Shown here one piece after another: positions 8,576 to 17,169 of a DNA stretch of 64,000 bases. The notes under the pieces were generated by a model, which worked only from the letters and a program-made list of their open reading frames with translations, had not been told where the DNA came from and made no database searches. A program made the translations under genes and the position numbers. Position 1 is the stretch's first letter. Each line of letters opens with the position of its first letter. Source of the DNA: Atopobiaceae bacterium UBA1367 (GTDB lineage Bacteria > Actinomycetota > Coriobacteriia > Coriobacteriales > Atopobiaceae); assembly GCA_002305995.1 (NCBI GenBank), contig DBRN01000012.1:579841-643840 (forward strand), given 5' to 3'.

Positions 8576-9595
8576 ATGATCGCCATCGTCAAGCAGTCGG
8601 CACAACCCGAGCAGCTCAGTCACTTCATCAGCTGGATCGAGGGGCGCGGCTATCGCACCAACGTGTCGCACGGAGACAACGAGACCATCGTCGGCATCAT
8701 CGGCGACACCACCAAGATCGACCCCTTCCTCCTCGAGTCGATGGACATCATCGACCGGGTGAGGCGGGTCTCGGAGCCCTACAAGCTCGCCAATCGCAAG
8801 TTCCATCCCGAGGACACCGTCGTCGACTGCGGGCACGGCGTCCTCATCGGCGGCGGCAACTTCCAGGTCATGGCAGGACCGTGCTCCGTCGAGGGCGACA
8901 ACCTCATCGAGATCGCCCGCGCCGTCAGGGCGGCGGGCGCCACCATGCTGCGCGGCGGCGCCTACAAGCCGCGCACCAGCCCCTACGCCTACCAAGGCAT
9001 GGGCGAGCACGGCCTCGACCTGCTCCTTGCGGCCTCGGCCGAGTTGGACATGCCCGTGGTGAGCGAGGTCATGGACCCACGCGACGTGCAGCTCTTCGTC
9101 GACCGCGGCGTCGACGTCATGCAGGTCGGGGCGCGCAACGCCCAGAACTTCAACCTCCTCAAGGAGGTGGGCAAGACCACCACCCCGGTGCTGCTCAAGC
9201 GAGGCCTCGCCGGCACCATCGACGAGCTGCTCATGGCGGCGGAGTACGTGATGAGCGAGGGCAACCCCAACGTCATCCTGTGCGAGCGCGGGATCCGCAC
9301 CTTCGAGACCCGCACGCGCAACACCTTCGACATCAACGCCATCCCCGTCCTGCACCACCTCACCCATCTCCCCGTGGTGGGTGACCCCAGCCACGCGACG
9401 GGCTACACGCGCTACGTCAGGTCTGCGGCCTTCGCTGCCACGGCGGCAGGGGCGGACGGCCTGGAGATCGAGGTCCACAACCGCCCGCAGGAGGCATGGT
9501 CGGACGGCGCCCAGGCGCTCACCCCCGACTCCTTCCTCGACACCATGAGGCGCATCGCGCTCATTCGCCAGGCAGTCACGGCGGAGCTGGGGTAG
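8576..9595 (+). CDS. aroF: 3-deoxy-7-phosphoheptulonate synthase, AroF/KdsA-like subfamily
   Basis: Second DAHP synthase and first gene of a seven-gene chorismate/Phe/Tyr operon. 339 residues, with an N-terminal ferredoxin-like domain (1-75) and a TIM-barrel domain containing MAGPCSVE, LRGGAYKPRTSPY, QVGARNAQN and VVGDPSHATG. This is the Bacillus/Thermotoga-type subfamily. The N-terminal domain in that group can bind an allosteric effector, so feedback control is likely. An imperfect hairpin (GCTATC at 8498 with GATAGC at 8516) and a short GCAGGT/ACCTGC hairpin lie in the 256-base gap to aroG; either could be an operator or leader. tyrA follows four bases after the stop. Confidence 0.95.
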   Translation: MIAIVKQSAQPEQLSHFISWIEGRGYRTNVSHGDNETIVGIIGDTTKIDPFLLESMDIIDRVRRVSEPYKLANRKFHPEDTVVDCGHGVLIGGGNFQVMAGPCSVEGDNLIEIARAVRAAGATMLRGGAYKPRTSPYAYQGMGEHGLDLLLAASAELDMPVVSEVMDPRDVQLFVDRGVDVMQVGARNAQNFNLLKEVGKTTTPVLLKRGLAGTIDELLMAAEYVMSEGNPNVILCERGIRTFETRTRNTFDINAIPVLHHLTHLPVVGDPSHATGYTRYVRSAAFAATAAGADGLEIEVHNRPQEAWSDGAQALTPDSFLDTMRRIALIRQAVTAELG

Positions 9596-9599
9596 CGCC

Positions 9600-10487
9600 A
9601 TGGCAGGAGAGCATCCCGGCGTTCCCGCTGGCGCCACCTTCGTCCCCGGCCGCGTGGGCATACTGGGCCTTGGCCTCATGGGCGGGTCCTTTGCAAAGGC
9701 CCTCAGCCAGGGCGGGGCGGAGGTCTACGCCTGGAACCGCACGCGCTCGACCCTCGAGCTCGCGATGATCGAGACCGTGAGCGGTGAGCTTGACGACGAG
9801 ACGGTCGGCACCTGCGAGCTCGTCATACTGGCCGGCTACCCCGAGGTCAGCGTCGACTGGCTGCGGGAGATGGCCCCCCGCATCTCCCCCGGCGCCATCG
9901 TCATCGACGTCGTGGGCGTCAAGCGGGTCATCTGCGACACCTGCTTTGCCATCGCTGCCGCACACGACTGGACCTTCGTGGGCTGCCATCCCATGGCAGG
10001 CACGCAGTTCTCGGGCTACGCGCACACCCGCGCCACCATGTTCCGCAACGCGCCGATGGTGGTCGTGCCGCCGGCCATGGACGACCTCGAGCGCGCCGAC
10101 GTGCTCGAGCGCCTCGTGAACCTCCTCGGTCCCTGTGGCTTCGGCACGTTCACCCTGGCAAGCGCCGAGGAGCACGACGAGCTCGTCGCCTACACCTCCC
10201 AACTCGCCCACGTGGTCTCCAACGCCTACGTCAAGAGCCCCACCGCACAGCGACACAAGGGCTTCTCCGCAGGGTCGTACCGAGACCTCACCCGCGTGGC
10301 GCGCCTGAACGCCACCATGTGGACGGAGCTCTTCCTCGACAACGCCGACTTCCTGTCCGAGGAGATCGGTGCCCTCATCGACAGCCTCCAGCAATACAGG
10401 GACGCCATCGACGGCCGCGACGCGGGGCGCCTCCACGCGCTGCTCGCCGAGGGAGACCGCCTCAAGCGGGAGGCCGAGCGGCCATGA
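9600..10487 (+). CDS. tyrA: prephenate dehydrogenase
   Basis: Oxidatively decarboxylates prephenate to 4-hydroxyphenylpyruvate for tyrosine. 295 residues: N-terminal Rossmann domain with GILGLGLMGGS near residue 20, prephenate-site HPMAGTQFSGY near residue 137, and a helical C-terminal domain with RHKGFSAGSYRDLTR. No ACT domain is present, so any tyrosine feedback would be direct or absent. It overlaps aroB by ATGA, implying translational coupling. Confidence 0.94.
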   Translation: MAGEHPGVPAGATFVPGRVGILGLGLMGGSFAKALSQGGAEVYAWNRTRSTLELAMIETVSGELDDETVGTCELVILAGYPEVSVDWLREMAPRISPGAIVIDVVGVKRVICDTCFAIAAAHDWTFVGCHPMAGTQFSGYAHTRATMFRNAPMVVVPPAMDDLERADVLERLVNLLGPCGFGTFTLASAEEHDELVAYTSQLAHVVSNAYVKSPTAQRHKGFSAGSYRDLTRVARLNATMWTELFLDNADFLSEEIGALIDSLQQYRDAIDGRDAGRLHALLAEGDRLKREAERP

Positions 10488-11587
10488 GCGTGACCGCCAC
10501 CATCCCCGTGCGCACCGCATCGCGCGCCTACGACGTGCTGGTGGGGCACGGCCTGATCGATCGCGTGGGCGAGATCTGCCGCGCGACCGCCGGGGGCAGC
10601 GTTGCGGCCATCGTCTCCGACTCCAACGTGGCACCCCTCTATGCCGGGCAGGTCGAGGCGTCCCTTGGGCGCGCCGGCTACCGGAGCGCCTCCGTCATCT
10701 TCGAGGCCGGCGAACGGGGCAAGCGCCTCTCCACGCTCGAGCGGCTGCTCGAGGGGATCGCTGACGCCGAGCTGTCACGAGACGATGTCGTGGTCGCGCT
10801 CGGGGGAGGCGTCGCGGGCGACATGGGCGGGCTGGCGGCAGCCCTGTACCTGCGCGGCATCCAGGTCGTCCAGGTCCCCACGTCCCTGCTGGCCATGGTC
10901 GACTCGTCCGTGGGCGGCAAGACTGCCGTGGACCTCGCCTGCGGCAAGAACCTCGTAGGCTGCTACTTCCAGCCCAGCGCGGTGGTCGCCGACGTCGACT
11001 GCCTGGGCACCCTCTCCCACGAGCTCCTCACCGACTCGTGCGGCGAGGTCATCAAGCACGGCGTGCTGGCCGACGAGCGGCTCTTCTCCCACATGGCGAG
11101 CCGCCCCCTCAACGCAGGCGGGTACGGCCGCGCGGAGCTCGCCCGCATCGTGGCGCGCAACGTCGAGATCAAGCGCGACGTGGTGAGCGCCGACGAGACC
11201 GAGAGGGGCTTGCGCCAGACGCTCAACCTCGGGCACACGATCGGCCACGCCATCGAGGCGGCAAGCGGCTTCGCGCTCGGCCATGGCGCCTCCGTCGCCG
11301 CTGGCCTCTGCTGCATCGCGCGGGCGGCCGCGGCGAAGGGCTGGTGCGACGAGGGGGTCTCCCGGACGATCGAGGATGCGGTCTCCGCGTTCGGGCTGCC
11401 CGTCGACACCGACATCGACCACGCGACCCTCCTGCGCTACGCGACACACGACAAGAAGCGGCGCGGAGGCACGCTCAACGTGATCGTCCCGCTGCGCATC
11501 GGCCGGGTCGAGGTCAGGACGATCGCTGTCGCCGAGCTGGGCGAGCTCATCGCCCTCGGCTGCGGCACGCACCGACCGGGAGCCTAG
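10484..11587 (+). CDS. aroB: 3-dehydroquinate synthase
   Basis: Converts DAHP to 3-dehydroquinate with NAD+ and a divalent metal. 367 residues, the usual length. NAD-binding GGGVAGDMGG, the active-site VDSSVGGKTAVD, LGHTIGHAIE and GHGASVAAG metal-ligand motifs are all present. The start ATG overlaps the tyrA stop and the stop is three bases before the aroA start, so it sits inside one continuous operon. Confidence 0.97.
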   Translation: MSVTATIPVRTASRAYDVLVGHGLIDRVGEICRATAGGSVAAIVSDSNVAPLYAGQVEASLGRAGYRSASVIFEAGERGKRLSTLERLLEGIADAELSRDDVVVALGGGVAGDMGGLAAALYLRGIQVVQVPTSLLAMVDSSVGGKTAVDLACGKNLVGCYFQPSAVVADVDCLGTLSHELLTDSCGEVIKHGVLADERLFSHMASRPLNAGGYGRAELARIVARNVEIKRDVVSADETERGLRQTLNLGHTIGHAIEAASGFALGHGASVAAGLCCIARAAAAKGWCDEGVSRTIEDAVSAFGLPVDTDIDHATLLRYATHDKKRRGGTLNVIVPLRIGRVEVRTIAVAELGELIALGCGTHRPGA

Positions 11588-11590
11588 GCC

Positions 11591-12889
11591 ATGGACGTCC
11601 GCATAGACCCGCACCCCCTGGCCGGCTCCGTCGACGCGATACCGTCGAAGTCGATGGCGCACCGCCTGCTGATCCTCTCCGCGCTCTGCACGGGCGTCAC
11701 GGACCTGGTCTGCCCCTCGAGCTCGCAGGACATCGAGGCCACCATCGCCTGCCTGCGGCGGCTCGGAGCGCCTGCGGCGCGTACCAGAGACGGCCTTCGC
11801 ATGGTGCCCGTCACCGTCGGCGGGGTGCGGAGGGACGCACGGATCGACGTCGGGGAGTCTGGCTCGACCCTGCGCTTCCTCCTGCCCGTCGTCGCGGCCC
11901 TCGGGTGCGGCGCGCGCATCACCGGACACGGGCGGCTCTCCGAGCGCCCCCTCGCCCCCCTCGACTCCCAGCTCGTCAGCCATGGCGTCACGATCTCCGG
12001 GCAGGGCTCGTTTCCCCTGCTCGTGGGAGGGCAGCTGCAGCCAGGGCGCTTCTCCCTGCCGGGCGACGTGTCGTCGCAGTTCGCCAGCGGGCTCCTCATG
12101 GCCGCCCCGCTGCTCCCCGGCACGACGGAGGTCGCCGTCCGCGAGCCCGTCGAGTCCCGACGCTACATCGATCTGACGATAGCCGCCCTCGCCACCTTCG
12201 GCGTGACCGTCCACGCGCGACGCGAGACCGGCGAGGAGGGTGCGTGCGTCGTCTTCTCCGTGCCGGCCGACGCCCGTCTCGTCTCGCCCGGCCGCTGCGT
12301 CGTCGAGGGAGACTGGTCGAATGCGGCATTCTGGCTGTCCGCCGGGGCGCTCGGCGACGAGCCGGTCAGCGTCTGCGGACTCGATCCGACGAGTCGCCAG
12401 GGCGACCGGGCCGTCCTCGCCGCCCTCTCGCTGCTGGGGGCGCGCGTCGGGCGCGCGTCGGGCATCGCCGCCGCCTCGCGGGAGGCCTTGCGCGCCCACG
12501 CCATCGACGTGTCGGGCATACCCGACCTTGCCGCTCCCCTCGCCGCGGTGGCGGCCGTCGCCGTGGGCACCACGCGCCTGGCCCGCGCCGGGAGGCTCCG
12601 CCTGAAGGAGTCCGACCGCCTCGAGACCATCCGCGCGACCCTGCGCGCCCTGGGCGGCTCCGCCACGGTCGACGGCGATGACCTCCTCGTAGAGGGCGTG
12701 AGCGCCTTGTCCGGCGGCACGGTCGACGCCGCAGGCGACCACCGCATCGCCATGATGGCCGCCATCTGCGCGGCCTACGCGACGGGGCCGACCATCATCC
12801 GCGGCGCTGAGTGCGTCGCCAAGTCATACCCTGGCTTCTTCGAGGACTTCAGGTCCCTCGGAGGGCTGGCAACCAGGCAGGGGGCCTAG
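11591..12889 (+). CDS. aroA: 3-phosphoshikimate 1-carboxyvinyltransferase (EPSP synthase)
   Basis: Transfers the enolpyruvyl group of PEP to shikimate 3-phosphate. 432 residues in two similar inside-out barrel domains. Shikimate-phosphate site SKSMAHR is near residue 19, ESGSTLRFLLP near 94, SQFASGLLMA near 162, and the C-terminal LKESDRLE and DAAGDHRIAMM motifs are intact. The 94-region is the segment that separates glyphosate-sensitive and -tolerant enzyme classes; the class was not assigned here. The gene is separated from aroB by three bases and from aroC by one. Confidence 0.96.
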   Translation: MDVRIDPHPLAGSVDAIPSKSMAHRLLILSALCTGVTDLVCPSSSQDIEATIACLRRLGAPAARTRDGLRMVPVTVGGVRRDARIDVGESGSTLRFLLPVVAALGCGARITGHGRLSERPLAPLDSQLVSHGVTISGQGSFPLLVGGQLQPGRFSLPGDVSSQFASGLLMAAPLLPGTTEVAVREPVESRRYIDLTIAALATFGVTVHARRETGEEGACVVFSVPADARLVSPGRCVVEGDWSNAAFWLSAGALGDEPVSVCGLDPTSRQGDRAVLAALSLLGARVGRASGIAAASREALRAHAIDVSGIPDLAAPLAAVAAVAVGTTRLARAGRLRLKESDRLETIRATLRALGGSATVDGDDLLVEGVSALSGGTVDAAGDHRIAMMAAICAAYATGPTIIRGAECVAKSYPGFFEDFRSLGGLATRQGA

Positions 12890-12890
12890 C

Positions 12891-14012
12891 ATGGCATCAT
12901 CGTTCGGCACCGCGGTGCGCGTCTCCGTCTTCGGGCAGTCGCATTCCCCCGCCATCGGCTGCGTGGTCGACGGCCTGCCGGCGGGATTCGTCCCCGACCT
13001 CGATGACCTGCGCTCCTTCATGGCCCGTCGTGCGCCGGGACGCACCGGCTGGACGACCCCGCGCCGGGAGGCCGACGAGCCCCGCATCGTCGCGGGCCTC
13101 AACCAGCGCGGGGAGACCTGCGGGGCGCCGCTCGCCATCATCATCGAGAACACCGACACGCGCTCCCGCGACTACGACGACGTGCTGCGCATCCCACGGC
13201 CGGGCCACGCGGACTTCACCGCCCAGGCAAAGTGGCATGGCCACCAGGACGTCCCGGGGGGTGGCCACTTCTCGGGACGGCTGACCGCACCCCTGTGCGC
13301 GGCGGGCGGGATCGCGCGGCAGATGCTCGCCGCACGCGGCGTGCGCATCGCCGCACACCTGCTCCGCGTCGGATCCGCGGCGGACGAGCCCTTCTGCGCC
13401 CTCGCCCATGACGCCGACTCCCGCAGGAGGCTCGTGGGACAGCTCGACGCCCTGGGAGATGGCCGCACCTTCCCCGTCATCAGCATGTCCGCAGGCGACG
13501 CGATGCTCGCCCAGATAGACGACGCGCGATCGGCCCGGGACTCCATCGGCGGCGCCGTGGAGTGCGTCGCATGCGGCCTGCCCGCCGGCATGGGCGGCCC
13601 TCTGTTCGACGGCATCGAGAGCGCGATAGCCCGCATCGCCTTTGGCGTCGGTGCGGTGAAGTCGCTGGAGTTCGGCGCCGGGGCGGATGTCGCCGGACGG
13701 CGCGGCAGCCAGAACAACGACCCCTTCGACGTGGTCGACGGCTCATACGCTCCCGTGAAGAACGACGCGGGCGGAAACCTCGGTGGCATCACGTCAGGCG
13801 CGCCGCTGCTCTTTCGCGTCGCCATCAAGCCCACGCCCTCCATCGCCCAGCCCCAGCGGAGCGTCGACATCGCGTCGGGGGCCACGACGACCCTTGCGAC
13901 CCATGGTCGCCACGACCCCTGCATCGCACCGCGCGCCGTGCCCGTGATGGAGGCGGTTGCGGCACTTGCCCTGCTCGACAGCTGGCTTGCCTTCCCGCCC
14001 CAGGCGACCTGA
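12891..14012 (+). CDS. aroC: chorismate synthase
   Basis: Anti-eliminates phosphate from EPSP to form chorismate using reduced FMN. 373 residues. FGQSHSPAIGCVVDG near the start, GHADFTAQAKWH, GGGHFSGRLTA, and the C-terminal RSVDI and GRHDPCIAPRAVPVMEA motifs are present. The active-site histidines (first signature and GRHDPC) are conserved. Products of both neighbours (AroA upstream, PheA downstream) are adjacent pathway steps. Confidence 0.97.
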   Translation: MASSFGTAVRVSVFGQSHSPAIGCVVDGLPAGFVPDLDDLRSFMARRAPGRTGWTTPRREADEPRIVAGLNQRGETCGAPLAIIIENTDTRSRDYDDVLRIPRPGHADFTAQAKWHGHQDVPGGGHFSGRLTAPLCAAGGIARQMLAARGVRIAAHLLRVGSAADEPFCALAHDADSRRRLVGQLDALGDGRTFPVISMSAGDAMLAQIDDARSARDSIGGAVECVACGLPAGMGGPLFDGIESAIARIAFGVGAVKSLEFGAGADVAGRRGSQNNDPFDVVDGSYAPVKNDAGGNLGGITSGAPLLFRVAIKPTPSIAQPQRSVDIASGATTTLATHGRHDPCIAPRAVPVMEAVAALALLDSWLAFPPQAT

Positions 14013-14036
14013 CCTCAGCCGGACGATTGGCCCACC

Positions 14037-15182
14037 ATGACTGACCTCACCGAACTTCGCGAGCGCATCAACCGCATCGACTCCCAGATCCTCGACCTCT
14101 TCCAACAGCGGATGGCGGTCGCCGCCGACATCGCCGAGTGCAAGGCCGCGGCAGGAAGGCCGGTGTACGACCGACGGAGGGAGCGCGAGAACATCCAGCG
14201 CGCCGCCGATGCCGTGCCGCCGGAGCTGTCGGGCTACGCCGCCGTGCTCGAGAGCGTGCTCATGGAGGCCGCGCGCGCATCGGAGTATCGGCGCATCGGC
14301 AGGAGGGACGAGATGGCTGGGCGCATAGCCGCCGCACTTGCCAGCCAGCCGACCGTCTTTCCGCAGCAGGCCTTCGTCGCATGCCAAGGAGTGGAGGGGG
14401 CCTATCAGCAGATTGCCGTCGACAAGCTCTTCCGCCACGCGCAGATCAGCTTCTTCGACACCTTCGAGGGGGTGTTCCGCGCGATCGAGGAGGGACTCTG
14501 CAAGTTTGGCGTCATTCCCGTCGAGAACTCCACCGCAGGATCGGTGACGCACGTCTATGACCTCATGATGCGCCACGACTTTCACATCGTCCGCTCCTGC
14601 AGGCTCAGGATCGACCACAACCTCCTCGTGAACCCCGGCACGAGGAGGGAGGACGTCCGCATCGTCTACAGCCACGAGCAGGCCATCGCCCAGTGCGCCG
14701 GGTACATCGCGCAGATCCCCGACTGCCGCGTGCACGTCTGCGAGAACACGGCCACGGCCGCCGAGCGGGTCGCCCGCTCGGGCCGCACTGACGTCGCAGC
14801 GCTCGCATCGCGCGACTGCGCGTCCCTGTACGGCCTGGAGATCGCCGATCGCTCGGTGCAGGACCAGAGCAACAACTACACGCGCTTCGCCTGCATCCAG
14901 CGGGGCCTCTCCATCTATCCGGGCGCGGATCGCAGCTCCCTGATGGTGGTGACGAGCCATGAGCCCGGAGCCCTCTTCAAGGTGCTGGCGCGCTTCTACG
15001 CCCTCGACATCAACCTGCTCAAGCTCGAGAGTCGTCCCATACCGGATCGCGACTTCGAGTTCATGTTCTACTTCGACATCGAGTGCCCCGCCGCCGCCCC
15101 GCAGTTCCTCACCCTTGTGGGCTCCCTGTCGGACGTCTGCGAGGAGTGGCGCTACCTGGGCAGCTATGCGGAGGCACTCTGA
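14037..15182 (+). CDS. pheA: bifunctional chorismate mutase / prephenate dehydratase
   Basis: Turns chorismate into prephenate and then phenylpyruvate for phenylalanine. 381 residues: AroQ-type chorismate mutase helices (1-90, LRERINRIDSQILDLFQQR), prephenate dehydratase domain (about 110-290, FGVIPVENSTAGSV), and a C-terminal ACT domain (about 300-375) with the ESRP motif characteristic of phenylalanine binding. Feedback inhibition by phenylalanine is therefore expected. Its TGA overlaps the next ATG by one base. It also supplies prephenate to TyrA. Confidence 0.95.
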   Translation: MTDLTELRERINRIDSQILDLFQQRMAVAADIAECKAAAGRPVYDRRRERENIQRAADAVPPELSGYAAVLESVLMEAARASEYRRIGRRDEMAGRIAAALASQPTVFPQQAFVACQGVEGAYQQIAVDKLFRHAQISFFDTFEGVFRAIEEGLCKFGVIPVENSTAGSVTHVYDLMMRHDFHIVRSCRLRIDHNLLVNPGTRREDVRIVYSHEQAIAQCAGYIAQIPDCRVHVCENTATAAERVARSGRTDVAALASRDCASLYGLEIADRSVQDQSNNYTRFACIQRGLSIYPGADRSSLMVVTSHEPGALFKVLARFYALDINLLKLESRPIPDRDFEFMFYFDIECPAAAPQFLTLVGSLSDVCEEWRYLGSYAEAL

Positions 15183-16453
15183 TGGCGGAGGCACGCTGCG
15201 GCCTGCTCGGCCGTACGCTCGGGCACAGCTGGTCCCCCCAGATCCACGCGCGGCTCGGGAGCACCCCCTACGCGCTCTTCGAGCGGGAGCCTGACGAGGC
15301 GGAGCGCTTCCTGCGTGCGGGAGCGTGGACGGGACTCAACGTGACCATCCCCTACAAGGCGCTCGCGGCGCGCGTGGCCGACACCAGAAGCCCGCGCGTG
15401 GAGAGGCTCGGGGTCGCCAACACGCTCGTTCGCAGGGCAGACGGCTCGATCCATGCCGAGAACACCGACGTCCTTGGCTTCTCGTGGGTGCTCGACCGCT
15501 TCTGCCGACGCGAGCTCGCGACGAGCGCCGCAGAGGCCTTCGCCGACGGCGAGATGCTCGTCCTGGGCTCGGGGGGAGCGTGTCGGGCCGCGTGCATGGC
15601 GCTTGCCGAGCTGGTCGGGCACGAGGCCACCGTCATCTCGCGCTCCGGCCCGGACACCTACGAGAACCTGGCCGAGCGCCATCCGCACGCACGCCTCGTC
15701 GTCAACGCCACCCCCGTGGGCATGTTTCCCTCCTGTCCCGCGAGCCCTCTTGGGGGCGAGACCATCGCGGCGCTCGCCGAGCTTCGCGCCGTCATCGACG
15801 TCATCTACAATCCCGAGCGCACGGGCCTCTGCCTCGAGGCCGAGCGCAGGGGCATCGCCTGCGAGAGCGGCCTCGCCATGCTCGTCTCGCAGGCGTTCTA
15901 CGCGAGCCAGCTCTTCCAAGGCACGACACTCGACGAGGCGCTGGTGGGTCGCATCGAGGGGGAGATCAGGGCCACGCAGAGAAACATCGTGCTCATCGGC
16001 ATGCCGGGCGCGGGGAAGACCAGCACCGGCAGGGCGCTCGCCCGGATGCTCCGCAGGCCCTTCGTGGACCTCGACGACGCCTTTGCCGTCGAGACGGGCA
16101 GCAGCGCCGCAGACTACATCCGGGACAGGGGCGAGGATGCGTTTCGCGAGCGCGAGAGCGCGGTCGCAGCCGCCTACGGATCACGGTCCGGCCTGGTGAT
16201 CGCCTGCGGCGGCGGAATCGTCACCAGGCCCCGCAACTACGACCTCATCCATCAAAACGGGACCATCGTCTTCGTCGACCGTCCCCTCTCCCAGCTTGCG
16301 AGCGAGGGCCGGCCCCTCTCCCAGCTCAAGGGCATCGAGGCGCTGGCGCGTGAGAGGATGGGCCTCTATCGGTCATGGGCGGATGTCACCCTGCCCTGCA
16401 CAGGCTCCGCCGCAGGGGATGCCGCACTGCTGAGGGAGCTCCTCGAGCTCTAG
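15182..16453 (+). CDS. aroE-aroK: fused shikimate dehydrogenase - shikimate kinase
   Basis: A 423-residue protein covering two consecutive steps. Residues 1-258 are shikimate dehydrogenase: substrate site GHSWSPQIHARL, NVTIPYK near residue 58 with its catalytic lysine, ENTDVLGF with the aspartate partner, NADP-binding LGSGGACRAA, and NATPVGM. Residues 262-423 are shikimate kinase: Walker A GMPGAGKTSTGRALA, DLDD, and CGGGIV, plus a lid arginine in the REGRPLSQL-type region. No linker gap or frameshift is seen; the joined frame is real. It closes the aro operon. No aroD or aroQ (3-dehydroquinate dehydratase), the step before AroE, is present in the window. Confidence 0.94.
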   Translation: MAEARCGLLGRTLGHSWSPQIHARLGSTPYALFEREPDEAERFLRAGAWTGLNVTIPYKALAARVADTRSPRVERLGVANTLVRRADGSIHAENTDVLGFSWVLDRFCRRELATSAAEAFADGEMLVLGSGGACRAACMALAELVGHEATVISRSGPDTYENLAERHPHARLVVNATPVGMFPSCPASPLGGETIAALAELRAVIDVIYNPERTGLCLEAERRGIACESGLAMLVSQAFYASQLFQGTTLDEALVGRIEGEIRATQRNIVLIGMPGAGKTSTGRALARMLRRPFVDLDDAFAVETGSSAADYIRDRGEDAFRERESAVAAAYGSRSGLVIACGGGIVTRPRNYDLIHQNGTIVFVDRPLSQLASEGRPLSQLKGIEALARERMGLYRSWADVTLPCTGSAAGDAALLRELLEL

Positions 16454-16658
16454 GCGACGCGATGCGCGACCGTGCGCCGCGACCCACGGCGGGGTTCCGT
16501 CGCTCGTGCCATGGTTGGCAACCACCCACCGTCTTTCCCGCAAAAGCCATGGCAGCGGCCTTGCGTGCCGCCTATCCTTAAAGGAGTTGTCCGTAAGCGA
16601 GACCTCGGGTGCGGGCCCTGCGAGCGCAGTCGCCTGCCGTCCCATGGGAGACCACCGT

Positions 16659-17102
16659 ATGACTACCGACGATATCGCAGCTGCTGTGCTCGAGTGCATC
16701 GGCGGGGTTGCCAACGTGTCTGGCAGCTCCCTGTGCGCCACGCGCCTGCGCATATCCGTCGATGACGTGAGCCTCATCAATCGCACTACACTCCATTCCG
16801 TCAAAGGGGTTCTCGGGCTGGCGGATCGCGGTCCACAGGGCATCGAGATCGTGTTCGGACCAAACCTGGTCAAGGGCGTCTACCAGGCATTCAGACAGCT
16901 GACCGGCCCATCCTCGCCCACTGGCGCACGTCCGGGGGACGAGGGCGCCCCCGTGCGTCCGAGCGTCAACTTCCAGGTCAAGATCACGCCTGAGACGCCT
17001 GGGATGCCTCAGGCCCGTGGTGGAGCCGCTCATCCGCAACGTCCCTCCACACCGGTTGACGAGGAGACGAGCGCCCTGCTCGAGATGCTGGACGAGGACT
17101 AG
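16659..17102 (+). CDS. orphan PTS EIIB-type domain protein
   Basis: 147 residues. Residues 1-85 match the glucose/sucrose-family EIIB domain: IAAAVLECIGGVANV, phospho-acceptor Cys26 in SSLCATRLRI, then GVLGL and IVFGPNLVKGVYQ. There is no EIIC or EIIA domain, and no PTS permease lies nearby. The last 60 residues are proline-rich, probably disordered, and end in an acidic LLEMLDED tail. It could be a phospho-relay regulator or a soluble EIIB serving a permease elsewhere; the sequence cannot decide. GGGAG lies eight bases before the ATG. Confidence 0.85.
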   Translation: MTTDDIAAAVLECIGGVANVSGSSLCATRLRISVDDVSLINRTTLHSVKGVLGLADRGPQGIEIVFGPNLVKGVYQAFRQLTGPSSPTGARPGDEGAPVRPSVNFQVKITPETPGMPQARGGAAHPQRPSTPVDEETSALLEMLDED

Positions 17103-17169
17103 GGCCACTGCCACACGAAGTCCAGTCCTTCTGGAAACGGCCGCTGGTGGGAATGCCTGGTGCGCCTCG

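Noticed and set aside
10775..12742. 655-codon minus-strand frame across aroB and aroA
   Set aside because: GC-driven shadow; both plus-strand genes have complete family motifs and are spaced as an operon.
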